Source of the DNA: Sulfuricella sp.
Lineage (GTDB): Bacteria > Pseudomonadota > Gammaproteobacteria > Burkholderiales > Sulfuricellaceae
Direction of reading: 5' to 3'
Assembly (NCBI GenBank): GCA_023266195.1
Contig: JAHFRP010000014.1
Coordinates: 1-59,050 of the forward strand
DNA length: 59,050 nt
Shown in pieces: positions 17,251-26,710 of this stretch. Position 1 is the stretch's first letter, and every line of letters begins with the position of its first letter. Below the pieces are notes generated by a model. That model did no database searches and was not told the origin of the DNA. It worked only from the letters and a program-made list of their open reading frames with translations. The position numbers were made by a program, and so were the translations under genes.

Positions 17251-19809
17251 ATGCACGACAAAACCCTGGAAAAACACACGCCGATGATGCAGCAATACCT
17301 GCGCATCAAGGCCGAGCACCCGGACATGCTGCTGTTTTACCGCATGGGCGATTTCTACGAGCTGTTTTTCGGCGATGCGGAGAAGGCGGCGCAACTGCTG
17401 GACATCACGCTCACCACGCGCGGCGCCACGGCCGGCCAGCCGATCAAGATGGCGGGCGTGCCGTACCATGCGGCGGAGCAGTACCTCGCCCGGCTGGTGA
17501 AGCTGGGCGTGGCGGTGGCGATCTGCGAGCAGATCGGCGACCCCGCCGCCGCGAAGGGGCCGGTGGAGCGCAAAGTGATGCGCATCCTCACGCCCGGCAC
17601 CCTGACCGATTCGGCGCTGCTCGACGAGAAACAGGACAGCCTGCTGCTCGCGCTGGCCGCGCGCAAGGACATGCTGGGGCTGGCCTGGATCAATCTCGCC
17701 AGCGGCCGTTTTTGCGTGGCCGAAATTCCTTCCGGGCAGCTCGGCTCGCTGCTCGAACGCCTCAAGCCGTCCGAAATCCTGCTGCCGGAAGGCGTCAGCC
17801 ATGGCGCGCTGGACAACCTGAAATGCGCGCGCAAGACCCTGCCGCCCTGGCAGTTCGACTACGACTCGGCGATGCAGGGGCTGTGCCGGCAATTCAGCAC
17901 GCGCGACTTGCAGGGCTTCGGCTGCAACGATCTGGGCTGCGCCATCGAAGCGGCGGGCGCGCTGTTGGAATACGTCAAGAACACTCAGCGCGGCGCGTTG
18001 CCGCATATCCGCAGATTGCAGGTCGAGCGCGAGAGCAGTTACGTTTTGCTCGATGCCTCCGCCCGGCGCAATCTGGAAATCTCCGAGACCTTGCGCGGGG
18101 AAGCGGCGCCAACCCTGCTGTCGCTGCTCGACACCACGGCGAGCAGCATGGGCTGCCGCCGGCTGCGCCACTGGCTGCACCATCCGCTGCGCGACAAGGC
18201 CGAACTTGCCGCGCGGCTCGACGCCATCGCCACGCTGATCGGCGAACGCGGCGTACCGGCCTATCAGGGCATCCATCAGGGCCTGAAACAGATCGCCGAC
18301 ATCGAGCGCATCACCGGGCGCATCGCGCTCCGCTCGGCCCGGCCGCGCGACCTGTCCGGCCTGCGCGACAGCCTGCTCCTGCTGCCGCGCATCGGCGACG
18401 AAGCGGCACAGCTCGGCAGCCCGCGCCTGGCCTCGCTGGGCAGTCTGCTGCACGCGCCCGAAACTCTGGCTGCCGAACTGCAACGATCACTCCAGCCCGA
18501 ACCGAGCTCGGTACTGCGCGACGGCGGGGTGATCGCCGACGGCTACGATGCCGAACTCGACGAACTGCGCGCGATCCAGACCCATTGCGGGGAGTTTTTG
18601 CTGGCGCTGGAGGCGCGCGAGCGCGAACGCAGCGGGATCGCCAATCTCAAGGTCGAATACAACCGGGTGCACGGCTTCTACATCGAGGTCACGCGCAGCC
18701 AGGCCGACGCGGTGCCGGACGACTACCGCCGCCGTCAGACGCTGAAAAACGCCGAGCGCTTCATCACGCCCGAACTGAAGGCGTTCGAGGACAAGGCATT
18801 GTCGGCCTCGGAGCGGGCGCTGGTGCGGGAGAAAATGCTGTACGAAGCGCTGCTCGACCAGCTCGCGCCGCACATCCCGGCGCTACAGGAAATCGCCGCC
18901 GCAGCGGCCGAACTCGATGTGCTGGCGGCGCTGGCGGAGCGGGCGCAGACGCTGGGCTGGGTCGCCCCGGAATTCACCGACGAGGCGGCGATCGAGATCG
19001 TCGGCGGGCGCCATCCGGTGGTCGAGGCACAAACCGAGAATTTCATCGCCAACGAGACGCGGCTCTCGCGCACCCGCCAGATGCTGCTGATCACCGGCCC
19101 GAACATGGGCGGCAAATCCACCTACATGCGCCAGAATGCACTGATCGTCCTCTTGGCCTATTGCGGCAGCTTCGTGCCGGCCACCAGCGCCAGGATCGGC
19201 CCGATCGACCAGATTTTCACCCGCATCGGCGCGTCCGACGACCTCGCCGGCGGACGCTCCACCTTCATGGTGGAAATGACCGAAGCGGCCAGCATCCTGC
19301 ACAACGCCACCGAGCACAGTCTGGTGCTGCTGGACGAGATCGGGCGCGGCACCTCCACCTTCGACGGCCTCGCCCTGGCGTGGGCCATCGCCCGTCAGCT
19401 GATCGAGAAAACGCGCTGCCACACGCTGTTCGCCACGCATTATTTCGAGCTCACGCGGTTATCACAGGAATTCAGGCAGATCGCCAATGTCCACCTCGAT
19501 GCGCTGGAGCACCGCGACCACATCGTGTTCCTGCACAGCGTGCAGGAAGGGCCGGCGAGCCAGAGCTACGGCCTGCAGGTGGCGGCGCTGGCGGGCGTGC
19601 CTGCGCCGGTGATCCAGGCGGCGAAGAAACACCTGATCAAGCTGGAACAGCAAGGCATCGACAACGGCATCCAGGGCGACCTGTTCGTGGCCGCGCCCGA
19701 ACCCACGCTGCCCCATCCGCTGGAGGAAGCGCTATGCGGGGTGGAGCCCGACGAGCTCACCCCGAAAGCCGCGCTGGAACTGGTTTATCGGCTGAGAAAA
19801 ATGCTGTGA
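17251..19809 (+). CDS. mutS: DNA mismatch repair protein MutS
   Basis: 852 aa from the ATG at 17251, the usual MutS length; an upstream in-frame ATG at 17122 would add 43 unconserved residues. The mismatch-recognition motif is seen in [14 protein letters not shown] near residue 35 (Phe-X-Glu). The clamp and lever regions follow, and the C-terminal ABC-type ATPase has Walker [10 protein letters not shown] near residue 616, STFMVEMTE, the Walker B/signature stretch [13 protein letters not shown] and ATHYFELT. It binds base mismatches in the cytoplasm and recruits MutL. It converges with slyD, leaving only 37 nt between the two stops. Confidence 0.98.
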   Translation: MHDKTLEKHTPMMQQYLRIKAEHPDMLLFYRMGDFYELFFGDAEKAAQLLDITLTTRGATAGQPIKMAGVPYHAAEQYLARLVKLGVAVAICEQIGDPAAAKGPVERKVMRILTPGTLTDSALLDEKQDSLLLALAARKDMLGLAWINLASGRFCVAEIPSGQLGSLLERLKPSEILLPEGVSHGALDNLKCARKTLPPWQFDYDSAMQGLCRQFSTRDLQGFGCNDLGCAIEAAGALLEYVKNTQRGALPHIRRLQVERESSYVLLDASARRNLEISETLRGEAAPTLLSLLDTTASSMGCRRLRHWLHHPLRDKAELAARLDAIATLIGERGVPAYQGIHQGLKQIADIERITGRIALRSARPRDLSGLRDSLLLLPRIGDEAAQLGSPRLASLGSLLHAPETLAAELQRSLQPEPSSVLRDGGVIADGYDAELDELRAIQTHCGEFLLALEARERERSGIANLKVEYNRVHGFYIEVTRSQADAVPDDYRRRQTLKNAERFITPELKAFEDKALSASERALVREKMLYEALLDQLAPHIPALQEIAAAAAELDVLAALAERAQTLGWVAPEFTDEAAIEIVGGRHPVVEAQTENFIANETRLSRTRQMLLITGPNMGGKSTYMRQNALIVLLAYCGSFVPATSARIGPIDQIFTRIGASDDLAGGRSTFMVEMTEAASILHNATEHSLVLLDEIGRGTSTFDGLALAWAIARQLIEKTRCHTLFATHYFELTRLSQEFRQIANVHLDALEHRDHIVFLHSVQEGPASQSYGLQVAALAGVPAPVIQAAKKHLIKLEQQGIDNGIQGDLFVAAPEPTLPHPLEEALCGVEPDELTPKAALELVYRLRKML

Positions 19810-19846
19810 AAGCCGTCAGTAACCGGGATCAACGGATCGCCGACGA

Positions 19847-20329
19847 CTAATGATGGTGCCCACCCGCGCCATGCACATGGCCGTGGGCCAGCTCTTCTTC
19901 GGTGGCGGGGCGAACGCCCTCCACGGTGCACTTGAATAGCAACGTCTGTCCGGCCAGGGGATGGTTGCCGTCGATGACCACATGCTCCTCGGTAATATCG
20001 GTCACCGTAAACACGAAATCATCCTCCGAGCCTTCCGTGCCGGCCTGAAACTGCATGCCGACTTCCATCTCGTCCGCCGGGAACGCGCTACGCGGCTCGA
20101 CCCGCACCAGATCTTCGTCGTATTCGCCAAACGCATTGTCCGGGTCCAGCGTCACCGCGACCGAATCGCCACTGGCGATTCCTTCCAGCGCTTCCTCTAC
20201 CAACGGGAAAATCCCGTCATAGCCGCCATGCAGGTAGGTGATCGGCTCCACGCTTTTTTCCAGCAACTTGCCGGTACTGTCGCTCAATTCAAAGTTAAGC
20301 GACACCACAGAATCTTTTGAAACCTGCAT
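19847..20329 (-). CDS. slyD: FKBP-type peptidyl-prolyl isomerase, SlyD family
   Basis: 160 aa. The split FKBP domain is seen in VVSLNFELSDSTGKLL, ITYLHGGYDGIFPLVEEALEGI and DPDNAFGEYDEDLV, with an insert-in-flap chaperone domain between the halves and the returning strand DGNHPLAGQTLLFKCTVEGV. The tail is His-rich (HGHVHGAGGHHH), as in metal-binding SlyD proteins that deliver nickel to hydrogenase or simply hold metal. It should catalyse proline isomerisation and act as a folding helper in the cytoplasm. It stands alone here. Confidence 0.93.
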   Translation of the reverse strand: MQVSKDSVVSLNFELSDSTGKLLEKSVEPITYLHGGYDGIFPLVEEALEGIASGDSVAVTLDPDNAFGEYDEDLVRVEPRSAFPADEMEVGMQFQAGTEGSEDDFVFTVTDITEEHVVIDGNHPLAGQTLLFKCTVEGVRPATEEELAHGHVHGAGGHHH

Positions 20330-20506
20330 AAATTACTCCATCGATTTGATTGATTTGATGACTGCGGGGATCGCCGCCCTACGCATGGGAAGGTTGACCA
20401 CATTATCCACATCGGGCGAGGCGATGTCGGACTTGGCATTGACATGCCTTGTTTACCGCCTATCATTATACCCCATACGATTTCTCGCTGTTGGGGAGGG
20501 CGCATC

Positions 20507-21010
20507 GTGACTGAAAATATCGTCGAACCCGCATTGCTACATACGCCGTTAAACAGTGCCCAGGATTACTGCGAGGCGCTTGACGCCTTGATCGGCATAG
20601 CCCGCCGTCACTTGCGAATTTTCGATTACAACCTGGAAGACGGCGGCTACAACACGCTACAGCGGTTTGAGCTATTGCGCGCTTTCCTGCTTGCGAAACG
20701 CGGCAATCGGCTGGAAATCGTGGTGCACGACACCGACTACCTGACCCGATTCTGCCCACGTCTGCTCGGCCTGCTCGGGCAATTCGGCCATGCCGTCGAA
20801 ATCCGGGAAACGACGCCGCAGGCCAAAAGCATCTACGATCCCTTCGCGGTAGCCGACCAGGCTAATTATACGCACCGCTTCCATTACGACGCGCCGCGCG
20901 CCTTGTTCGCGTTGAACGATGTGGCCGGCAGCCACGTGCTGATCAAGCGTTTCGAGGAAATAAAACAGGCCTCTGAGCCGGCGATTTCGGTTACAATACT
21001 CGGGCTATGA
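20507..21010 (+). CDS. Conserved unknown protein (DUF7931-like)
   Basis: 167 aa from the GTG at 20507, supported by GGGGAGGG at 20493-20500; an in-frame ATG at 20444 lacks a ribosome site. The protein is soluble, with an alpha/beta pattern: IARRHLRIFDYNLEDGGYN, LEIVVHDTDYLTRFCPRLLGLL, and a C-terminal ALNDVAGSHVLIKRFEEI. The pattern is faintly like the first half of phospholipase-D-type proteins but no HKD motif is present. Similar short proteins occur in other betaproteobacteria. No function is assigned. It is divergent from slyD. Confidence 0.6.
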   Translation: MTENIVEPALLHTPLNSAQDYCEALDALIGIARRHLRIFDYNLEDGGYNTLQRFELLRAFLLAKRGNRLEIVVHDTDYLTRFCPRLLGLLGQFGHAVEIRETTPQAKSIYDPFAVADQANYTHRFHYDAPRALFALNDVAGSHVLIKRFEEIKQASEPAISVTILGL

Positions 21011-21223
21011 TCCATTCATTCAGCATGATGTCGCATTGCGCAAGCCTTGCAAGCGCACCAAGCAGCTGAAAAACAAATGTAAAACTTGGGAAATTAGCGA
21101 ACCGGCACTAGAATTATTTTGAAATCCTGATAAAATTAGCGAGTCGGTTGGACATGTTGATGTGGAAGCCGATTTGCATCAATATTTTTTTGTCAATACT
21201 CTATTTGGATAAAGGGAATAATA

Positions 21224-21463
21224 ATGAAACATTCCGTACTGCTCGCCGCCTTGCTGGCCCTGACCTTGACTGCTTGCGGTAAAAAAGAAGAAGCTCCGGC
21301 TCCTGCTCCTGCCGAAGCTCCTAAAGTCGAAGCTCCTGCTCCTGCCCCGGCTGCTCCTGCTGCCGATGCTGCCGCTCCGGCCGCTGCTCCTGCTGCCCCT
21401 GCTGCTGAAGCGCCTGCCGCTCCTGCTGCCCCGGCCGCTCCTGCTGAACCTGCCAAGAAGTAA
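21224..21463 (+). CDS. Small Ala/Pro-rich lipoprotein
   Basis: 79 aa. A lipoprotein signal MKHSVLLAALLALTLTAC (lipobox LTAC, Cys18) is followed by a short charged GKKEE segment. The remainder is low-complexity Ala/Pro with scattered Glu and a final KK. AAAGGG at 21211-21216 sits before the ATG and a strong terminator follows, so it is a self-contained transcription unit. The mature part is an extended, flexible chain, plausibly a spacer anchored to the membrane. No enzyme function is suggested. Confidence 0.75.
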   Translation: MKHSVLLAALLALTLTACGKKEEAPAPAPAEAPKVEAPAPAPAAPAADAAAPAAAPAAPAAEAPAAPAAPAAPAEPAKK

Positions 21464-21480
21464 TTCAGGCAATCAGCAAG

Positions 21481-21509
21481 AAAAAACCGGCGTAAATCGC
21501 CGGTTTTTT
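21481..21509. terminator. Bidirectional intrinsic terminator
   Basis: Perfect 12-bp stem AAAAAACCGGCG/CGCCGGTTTTTT with loop TAAAT. T runs follow on either strand, so it serves both the lipoprotein gene (plus) and the metallo-hydrolase gene ending at 21538 (minus). Confidence 0.9.
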
Positions 21510-21537
21510 CTTGCCCAAATTCCACCGGCCATCCGGG

Positions 21538-22302
21538 CTAAAATACTTGGCGCCAGTCGAATCCGTTGATCTGGTTTGCCACGCCGACCCACTCCGGCGC
21601 ACAGCCCAGAATCTGGCTTAATGCCGCCCGAGCCAGCTCCGGAGTATTGTTCTTTTCGCTCAGATGCGCGGCGACCATGTGCTGCAGCCTGCTGTTGTCC
21701 AGTTTAGCCAGCAATCTCGCCGCCGCACCATTGTCCAGATGCCCGAAACGGCCGCCGACCCGCCATTTCAGCATGGGTGGGTAAGGCCCATCGCGCAACA
21801 TATCCGGATCGTGATTGCACTCCAGCACCATCGCATCGCACCCGCTCAGGATGGCTTCGATGTGGGGCGTGGAATTTCCAGTATCGGTCAGCACACCGAG
21901 CCGCTTGCTGCCGTTGCCGAAAACAAATTGCACCGGTTCGCGCGCGTCGTGCGGGACGGGAAAAGGCTGAACCTCGATATCGCCGACCTGAAATACGCTA
22001 TGACCGTCGATCAGGCGCGCATCGGCCAAACTCCCGGCATGGACATGGTTCTTGAAGGTGCCATGAGTCAGCCAGACCGGAATTTCATAGCGGCGGGCGA
22101 ATTTGACCGCCCCGCCGATATGATCGGTGTGCTCGTGAGTAATAAGGATGCCGGCAATATCTTCCGGCTGCAATCCAAGACGCGACAATCGAGCTATCGT
22201 TTCGCGGACGCCGAAGCCGCAATCGAGGAGCAAGCGGGTGCGCTTGGCCTCGACCACCAGCGCATTGCCCCGGCTGCCGCTGCCCAGGGAGGCGAAACGC
22301 AC
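21538..22302 (-). CDS. MBL-fold metallo-hydrolase (YycJ-like)
   Basis: 254 aa. The metallo-beta-lactamase signature is ILITHEHTDHIGG near residue 55 (HxHxDH), with later metal ligands in VLTDTGNSTPHIE and the terminal AAHLSEKNNTPELA. The opening MRFASLGSGSRGNALVVEA and overall size match the YycJ/WalJ group of cytoplasmic MBL proteins, proposed to be nucleases or phosphodiesterases. The gene starts 13 nt after bamC and is third in the dapA-bamC-MBL series. Its substrate is not known. Confidence 0.88.
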   Translation of the reverse strand: MRFASLGSGSRGNALVVEAKRTRLLLDCGFGVRETIARLSRLGLQPEDIAGILITHEHTDHIGGAVKFARRYEIPVWLTHGTFKNHVHAGSLADARLIDGHSVFQVGDIEVQPFPVPHDAREPVQFVFGNGSKRLGVLTDTGNSTPHIEAILSGCDAMVLECNHDPDMLRDGPYPPMLKWRVGGRFGHLDNGAAARLLAKLDNSRLQHMVAAHLSEKNNTPELARAALSQILGCAPEWVGVANQINGFDWRQVF

Positions 22303-22315
22303 GCTACACCCACCG

Positions 22316-23464
22316 TTACTTCAATTGCTCGAACAACAGATTGAGGATTCTCGACGCGGTGTCGGACTTCTCCTGCGCGCCATCCTTGTTCAGGACGTTG
22401 ACCTCGCTGCCGCCGCTTGCCGCTACGATTTGTATGCGATATTGGTCAAGCTTATCCTTGTTTTTGCCATCGCCCTTCCAAAAAGCAAGCTTGGAAAGCA
22501 AGCCCTTCTCATCCTTCTTGCCGTCGATGTCGGGATCGACATAGCGCACGAAATACAGTCCCTTGGAGCGATCGCGATCTTCCACGGTAAACCCTATCCG
22601 ATCAAGAGCCAGGCCAACGCGGCGCCAGGCCCGGTCGAAGGTATCATCCAGCGCAAGGCTGCCCGCTCCTTCCTGCGTGCGGGAGACCTTTGCCCGCTCG
22701 CGCTTGCCATCGGCCGCCAGCAAAGTTTGCGAGCGTGTTTCCTCGACCCCGAAGCGCACCATCAAGCGGCGCAGCATATCGGCTTCCAGCTCCGGATCGG
22801 CCGGCCGCGGCTGCCACACGGTGCGTTTGCCGCCGTCGCCGCCTTCGATCACCTCATACATGCCGCGATGGCTGACATAGATTTCCACGGTTCCCTGCTC
22901 GGCGCCGCGCTCCAGCCGGGTGCGGAATTTGTCGCGCTCGGAGGTGGAGTAAAGCCCGTCCACGACCTTGCTCAGCACGCTGCGGATCGCATCCTGCGGG
23001 ATCTTGGCGCGGTTTTCAGCCCAATCGGTTTCCATCACGCCGGATTCCGGAACTTCCAGATTGATCAGGAACCCGTTTTCCTGCCAGAACTCCTTCACCA
23101 CCGGCCACACCTGTTCCGGCGTCGCATTCACCACCAGCCAGCGCTGCGAGCCCGCGCGCTCGACCCGGACCTTGTCCTGCGAGGGGAGCAGGTTCGTGCT
23201 TGTAACGGCTGCCTGGGGCTGCCCCGCCCTTTCCTTGTTGTAGACCGAGAACGTGGCGCTGCCCTGCGGACTGACGTCGGGCACCGCGAAGCGGTTATCC
23301 GCCGTCGGCGAAGTCAGGTCGGGCGGGATTTCCAGCGGCGGCAACTTTCCCGCCGACTTGTAATCGATTTTTTTGCCTTCCAGCAAGGAGGTCGAACCAC
23401 ATCCACCCATCGCCGCGAGCACCGCCATCGCGGCAACCAAAGAGACAATCCGGTTATTTCTCAT
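22316..23464 (-). CDS. bamC: Outer membrane assembly lipoprotein BamC
   Basis: About 382 aa from the ATG at 23464 (AGGG just upstream); a GTG two codons earlier is also possible. The lipobox MGGC follows a short signal peptide. Next comes the conserved unstructured BamC leader (DYKSAGKLPPLEIPPDLTSP) that contacts BamD, then two helix-grip domains (for example QRWLVVNATPEQVWPVVKEFWQ and LALDDTFDRAWRRVGLALDR). It is an accessory subunit of the beta-barrel assembly machine at the outer membrane. It lies between dapA and the MBL gene; dapA-bamC linkage is common in proteobacteria. Confidence 0.93.
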   Translation of the reverse strand: MRNNRIVSLVAAMAVLAAMGGCGSTSLLEGKKIDYKSAGKLPPLEIPPDLTSPTADNRFAVPDVSPQGSATFSVYNKERAGQPQAAVTSTNLLPSQDKVRVERAGSQRWLVVNATPEQVWPVVKEFWQENGFLINLEVPESGVMETDWAENRAKIPQDAIRSVLSKVVDGLYSTSERDKFRTRLERGAEQGTVEIYVSHRGMYEVIEGGDGGKRTVWQPRPADPELEADMLRRLMVRFGVEETRSQTLLAADGKRERAKVSRTQEGAGSLALDDTFDRAWRRVGLALDRIGFTVEDRDRSKGLYFVRYVDPDIDGKKDEKGLLSKLAFWKGDGKNKDKLDQYRIQIVAASGGSEVNVLNKDGAQEKSDTASRILNLLFEQLK

Positions 23465-23491
23465 AAACACCCTATCTGTGTGAACTGCTCT

Positions 23492-24370
23492 TTACTGCAT
23501 CACGCCGGCTTGGCGCATCGCCTGCCCGAGGGCTTCGTGATGGCCGGCGGACAGCGGGGTCAGCGGCAGGCGGATACCCGCGCCGATCAGTCCCATTTGC
23601 GCCACCGCCCATTTGACCGGGATCGGGTTCGCCTCGACGAACAGCTTCTGATGCAGGCCCAACAGTTTATTGTTGATCGCACGCGCCGTAGCCAAGTCGC
23701 CCCTGAATGCCGCCTCGCACATTTCGTGCATCGACCGGGGCGCGACGTTGCTGGTCACCGAAATCACGCCATGGCCGCCCAGCAGCATCAGGGCGAGGCC
23801 GCTGCCGTCGTCGCCGCTGTATACGGCGAAATCCCGCGGCGTGCGCAGCAACAGGTCGCTGCCGCGTTCGATGTTGCCCGTCGCATCCTTGATGCCGACG
23901 ATATTCGGAATCTGCGCCAGGCGCAGCACGGTATCGTTGGCCAAATCGCACGCGGTGCGGCCGGGTACGTTGTAGAGAATCTGGGGAATGTCCACCGCCT
24001 CGGCAATCGCCTTGAAGTGGCGGTACATTCCTTCCTGAGTGGGCTTGTTGTAGTACGGCACGACCGACAGGCTGTAGCCCGCGCCGGCCTCTTTCGCGCA
24101 TTTCGTCAGTTCGATCGCTTCGCGGGTGGAGTTGGCTCCGGTGCCGGCGATAACCGGGATGCGGCCGGCGGCGTGATCGACCACCGTGCCGATCAACCGG
24201 CAATGCTCTTCGAAATCCACGGTGGGCGATTCGCCGGTGGTGCCGACGACAACGATGCCGTCGGTTCCTTCCTTGACGTGGAAATCGACCAGGGCGCGCA
24301 TACGGTCGAGATCCAGACCGCCATCTTCGTGCATTGGGGTAACGATTGCGACCAGACTGCCTTTAAGCAT
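23492..24370 (-). CDS. dapA: 4-hydroxy-tetrahydrodipicolinate synthase
   Basis: 292 aa from the ATG at 24370 ([13 protein letters not shown]); an in-frame start at 24427 adds a non-conserved leader. TIM-barrel aldolase of lysine and diaminopimelate synthesis, condensing pyruvate with aspartate semialdehyde. Visible markers are [11 protein letters not shown] (substrate loop), [17 protein letters not shown] (catalytic Tyr), [10 protein letters not shown] and the Schiff-base lysine in [11 protein letters not shown]. Length is the family norm. It is the first gene of the dapA-bamC-MBL series; bamC begins about 27 nt after its stop. Confidence 0.97.
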   Translation of the reverse strand: MLKGSLVAIVTPMHEDGGLDLDRMRALVDFHVKEGTDGIVVVGTTGESPTVDFEEHCRLIGTVVDHAAGRIPVIAGTGANSTREAIELTKCAKEAGAGYSLSVVPYYNKPTQEGMYRHFKAIAEAVDIPQILYNVPGRTACDLANDTVLRLAQIPNIVGIKDATGNIERGSDLLLRTPRDFAVYSGDDGSGLALMLLGGHGVISVTSNVAPRSMHEMCEAAFRGDLATARAINNKLLGLHQKLFVEANPIPVKWAVAQMGLIGAGIRLPLTPLSAGHHEALGQAMRQAGVMQ

Positions 24371-24433
24371 GAAAAAATTCCGCAAAAATTTGTAGTTTAC
24401 CCGATTATCCGGCCATGGGAAACGCACCGCCGA

Positions 24434-26260
24434 TCAATCCGACTCGCGCTCGATGGAACAGCACTGTTTTTCCGGAATTGCGGATTCTTCCGCAACCAGC
24501 ACTTCGCCGGTCACCGGATTGGGGCGGAAGGTGGTGCAGCCTTTCAGCCCCTTGGCGTAAGCTTTTTCGTATATGGAGCGGAAGGCGTCAAAATCGTAAT
24601 CGCGCGGCACGTTGATGGTCTTGGAGATCGAGCTATCGACGTATTGTTGCAGCGCCGCCTGTATTTCGAGGTGCATTTCCGGCGCGATTTCGCCGGTGCG
24701 GATGAACGCCTCCGGCAGCGGCGCATTTTCACCGTACCGCAGCCTAAACTGGCGATAGGCGTAATCGCCGACCCTGGCTTCGCTGAAGCTCCCATCCGCC
24801 TCGCGGATGCGCCGCGTGAATTCGAAATCGAATATCGGCTCCAGCCCGCTGGACACGTTGTTCGCCAGCAAGCTGATCGTGCCGGTCGGCGCAACGGCGG
24901 TCAAATGGCTGTTGCGCAGGCCATCGCGGCCGATGCCGTCGACGATGTCTCGCGGCAGGGAACGGATGAATTCGCCGGACAGGTACTTGTCGGCCCGAAA
25001 TGCGGGAAAAATTCCCTTTTCACGGGCAAGACCCATCGACGCCCGATAGGCGCCATGGCAGATCCGCCGCATGACCTCCCCACCCAGATCGGCCGATTCG
25101 GCGCTGCCGTAGCGGATGCCCAGCATCGCCAGGGCGTCGGCCAATCCGGTCAAGCCGAGCCCGAGCCTGCGCGACGCGCGCGCCACTTGAGCCTGCCGTT
25201 CCAAAGGAAAGCGCGACGCGTCGTAAACATTGTCGAGCAGGCGCGTGGCCGTCGCCGCGGTGGCGCCGATGCCGTCCATATCCAGGGCGGCGTCTGGCGT
25301 AAATGGTGCGCGCACGAATTGGGTCAGGTTGATTGCGCCGAGATTGCAGGCGCCGTAATAAGGCAGGGGAATTTCACCGCAGGGATTGGTGGCGCTGATC
25401 TGCTCGCAGTACCACAGATTGTTCATCCGGTTGATGCGGTCGATGAAAATCACGCCGGGCTCCGCGTAATCGTAAGTCGCCCGCATGATGCGGCCCCACA
25501 GCTCCCGCGCACGCACCTCGCGCCGTACGCGGCAACGGCGCGGCTCGCTGCTGCCGGTCCAGCGCCGTTCGACGATTTCGCCGGTCGCCGCCTCGTTCTC
25601 GGCCAGCGGAAAAACGAGCGGCCACTCATCGTCTTGCTGCACTGCGCGCATGAAATCGTCGGACACCAGCACCGACAGGTTGAAATGGCGCAACACGGAC
25701 GGGTTGCGTTTAGCCGCAATGAAAATCTCGATATCGGGATGGTCGCAGCGCAGCGTCGCCATCATCGCACCCCGGCGCGCGCCGGTGGATAGCAGCGTAG
25801 CGCACATGCTGTCCCAGATGTGCATGAAGGAAACCGGACCGGACGCAATCGCGCCGACGCCGAAAGCCGGCTCGCCGCTGGGGCGCAGGGTGGAAAAATC
25901 GTAGCCGACGCCGCCGCCATGCTGCATGGTGAGGGCGCCTTCTTTCAACGCCTCGAAAATGCCATCAAGCGAGTCTTCGACCGCGCCCATGACGAAACAG
26001 TTGAACAACGTGACTTTGTGCGAAGTGCCGGTTCCGGCGAGAATTCGCCCGCCGGGGAGAAAGCGAAACCCCGCCAGGATATCGTAGAAACGCCGCTCCC
26101 AAACTTCGCGGTCATGCGTTTCCACGCCGGCGAGCGTGCGCGCGACGCGTCTCCAGGTATCCGCCACGGACCGGTCGACAATCTCCCCTGCTTGGCGGTA
26201 GCGATAGCGAATATCCCAGATGCGGGACGAAACTTCGGAGTCAAAGTATCCTTCGGCCAT
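24434..26260 (-). CDS. nrdJ: Adenosylcobalamin-dependent ribonucleotide reductase (class II)
   Basis: 608 aa. Class II reductase that makes deoxyribonucleotides in the cytoplasm with or without oxygen. Visible features are FLPGGRILAGTG, NCFVMG (an active-site Cys), MQHGGGVGYDFSTLRP, the radical-site motif NPCGEIPLPYYGACNLGAINL, VAPTGTISLLANNVSSGLEP and SKTINVP. The C-terminal Cys pair KQCCSIE fits the thiol-delivery tail. No cobalamin riboswitch was recognised in the 70 bp upstream, and an intrinsic terminator of the preceding small gene lies there. It is followed by dapA on the same strand with 63 nt between. Confidence 0.94.
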   Translation of the reverse strand: MAEGYFDSEVSSRIWDIRYRYRQAGEIVDRSVADTWRRVARTLAGVETHDREVWERRFYDILAGFRFLPGGRILAGTGTSHKVTLFNCFVMGAVEDSLDGIFEALKEGALTMQHGGGVGYDFSTLRPSGEPAFGVGAIASGPVSFMHIWDSMCATLLSTGARRGAMMATLRCDHPDIEIFIAAKRNPSVLRHFNLSVLVSDDFMRAVQQDDEWPLVFPLAENEAATGEIVERRWTGSSEPRRCRVRREVRARELWGRIMRATYDYAEPGVIFIDRINRMNNLWYCEQISATNPCGEIPLPYYGACNLGAINLTQFVRAPFTPDAALDMDGIGATAATATRLLDNVYDASRFPLERQAQVARASRRLGLGLTGLADALAMLGIRYGSAESADLGGEVMRRICHGAYRASMGLAREKGIFPAFRADKYLSGEFIRSLPRDIVDGIGRDGLRNSHLTAVAPTGTISLLANNVSSGLEPIFDFEFTRRIREADGSFSEARVGDYAYRQFRLRYGENAPLPEAFIRTGEIAPEMHLEIQAALQQYVDSSISKTINVPRDYDFDAFRSIYEKAYAKGLKGCTTFRPNPVTGEVLVAEESAIPEKQCCSIERESD

Positions 26261-26275
26261 ACCGGATCCCCGGAT

Positions 26276-26309
26276 AAAAAAGGCGAGAGCCGCTGCGCGC
26301 CCTCGCCTT
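26276..26309 (-). terminator. Intrinsic terminator of the 75-aa gene
   Basis: Stem AAGGCGAG/CTCGCCTT (26280-26287 with 26302-26309) with a GC-rich loop, followed on the minus strand by a T run at 26279-26276. It separates the small gene upstream from nrdJ. Confidence 0.8.
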
Positions 26310-26333
26310 GATTAGACCTTAGGTTGCGCGAAG

Positions 26334-26561
26334 CTATCTCTGGGAGGCGTACATCCGCGCCAGGAAGGCATCCACATCCTGCTTGGCCAAATCCGCCGGC
26401 ATGCCGGCGCTGCGTTGCGATTGATGGTGGATCAACTGCATCGCAAGCTCCGCCGCCTTACCCTGCAAAGCCGCGATTTCCGGGTTCCAGCCGGCGCACA
26501 TCACCTCCGAAGTATAGTCGCCATCCGTTTGGCAAGAGCACATTTCCATAGTCACTATCAT
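26334..26561 (-). CDS. Small unknown protein with strong translation signal
   Basis: 75 aa, no recognised family. A perfect AAGGAGGT lies 6-7 nt before the ATG at 26561 and an intrinsic terminator follows, which makes a real gene likely. The N-terminus has a CSC pair (MCSCQTD) and another Cys (MCAGWNPE). The rest is helical with mixed charge (AALQGKAAELAMQLIHHQSQ, DLAKQDVDAFLARMYASQR). No signal peptide or membrane helix. Neighbours are fliR (about 150 bp upstream, same strand) and nrdJ downstream. The Cys residues could bind metal, but this is a guess. Confidence 0.65.
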   Translation of the reverse strand: MIVTMEMCSCQTDGDYTSEVMCAGWNPEIAALQGKAAELAMQLIHHQSQRSAGMPADLAKQDVDAFLARMYASQR

Positions 26562-26710
26562 GATAGACCTCCTTTTCCGGCTTCATTTTCCGGCGCCCGT
26601 AATATTTATATCGGGTATCCCGCAAAAAAATGAAGGGGGATAGTCAAAAAATCGGATAAATATATAACGCGCGCCGTCCCGCACGGTTTACACGGCGAAT
26701 TGAAGAGCGG

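Noticed and set aside
22148-25792. Very long open frame (over 1200 codons) on the plus strand opposite bamC, dapA and nrdJ
   Set aside because: It runs antisense to three well-recognised genes, is rich in Arg, His, Gln and Ala, and has no family motif; it is a GC-rich shadow frame.
26260-26334. Possible cobalamin riboswitch before nrdJ
   Set aside because: The gap is only about 70 bp and is occupied by the terminator of the small upstream gene; no B12-box sequence was seen.
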